Shown: positions 5,228-5,250 of the stretch, piece by piece
Layout of the letters: the number at the start of each line of letters is the position of its first letter
Numbering within the stretch: position 1 is the first letter of the stretch
Source: an uncultured Muribaculaceae bacterium
GTDB taxonomy: Bacteria; Bacteroidota; Bacteroidia; Bacteroidales; Muribaculaceae
Direction: 5' to 3'
Assembly: GCA_910584495.1 (NCBI GenBank)
Contig: CAJUAR010000110.1
Location: forward strand, 1-5,250
Length of the DNA: 5,250 nt
The notes under the pieces: generated by a model
What the model was told of the DNA's origin: nothing
The model's input: only the letters and a program-made list of their open reading frames with translations
Database searches by the model: none
Program-made: the position numbers and the translations under genes

Positions 5228-5250
5228 GCTGTAAGTCAATAATTTGCAGC
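5228..5250 (+). terminator. Hairpin after tRNA-Ser, cut by the right edge (possible terminator)
   Basis: In RNA, GCUGUAAGU (5228-5236) can pair with AUUUGCAGC (5242-5250) through nine pairs including two G-U wobbles, with a CAAUA loop. It starts 20 nt after the mature tRNA. CC at 5226-5227 could extend the stem if GG follows beyond the edge. Whether a U-tract follows cannot be seen, so terminator is the best guess rather than a firm call. Confidence 0.4.

Noticed and set aside
4986..5239. Minus-strand open frames antisense to tRNA-Ser (74 and 64 codons)
   Set aside because: They are translations of the reverse complement of a tRNA, a known type of spurious annotation; they overlap the tRNA and its promoter and have no promoter of their own.
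1..5250. CRISPR arrays, insertion sequences, phage or defence genes
   Set aside because: No regularly spaced repeats, transposase or integrase signatures, or terminal inverted repeats were seen; the long frames are fully explained by mutA, mutB and the permease.

Overview
The window looks like chromosomal DNA of a Bacteroidota, most likely Bacteroidales. Three separate start sites carry the -33/-7 promoter typical of that phylum (TTTG, 19-20 bases, TAnnTTTG). The start codons lack Shine-Dalgarno sequences. A heterodimeric B12-dependent methylmalonyl-CoA mutase is encoded as mutA-mutB. The tRNA gene does not encode its CCA end. Base composition is moderate. I cannot name the genus from sequence alone.

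Layout, left to right. (1) 1-649, minus strand: the N-terminal 216 residues of an SLC13/DASS-type membrane permease whose gene runs off the left edge. (2) 650-823: an intergenic region holding the permease promoter (654-684), a perfect 11-bp tandem repeat just upstream of it (697-718), the intrinsic terminator of the mut operon (726-761), and a second strong hairpin plus a G-quadruplex-type G-run array (775-820) directly after the mutB stop. (3) 824-2956, minus: mutB, the catalytic, cobalamin-binding large subunit. (4) 2972-4819, minus: mutA, the small subunit without cofactor-binding residues, 15 nt upstream of mutB. (5) 4820-5120: a leader of about 100 nt for mutAB, its promoter (4925-4956), and divergently a tRNA promoter with phased A-tracts (5035-5085). 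(6) 5121-5207, plus: tRNA-Ser(CGA), followed by a hairpin that runs into the right edge.

How the parts work together. MutA and MutB form the adenosylcobalamin enzyme that interconverts succinyl-CoA and (R)-methylmalonyl-CoA. In anaerobic Bacteroidales this is the B12-dependent step of the succinate-to-propionate route. mutA and mutB form one bicistronic transcription unit with a clear promoter and terminator. The permease has its own promoter, so it is a neighbour rather than an operon member. A dicarboxylate substrate would fit the metabolism but is not shown by the sequence.

This is mostly a housekeeping region. I see no CRISPR, mobile element, defence system or new multi-gene system. The points worth a second look are small: a permease transcript that should be nearly leaderless, the 11-bp tandem repeat beside its promoter, the structured C-rich 3' UTR of mutB with a G4 motif on the template strand, and a cysteine cluster in the MutA interdomain linker.
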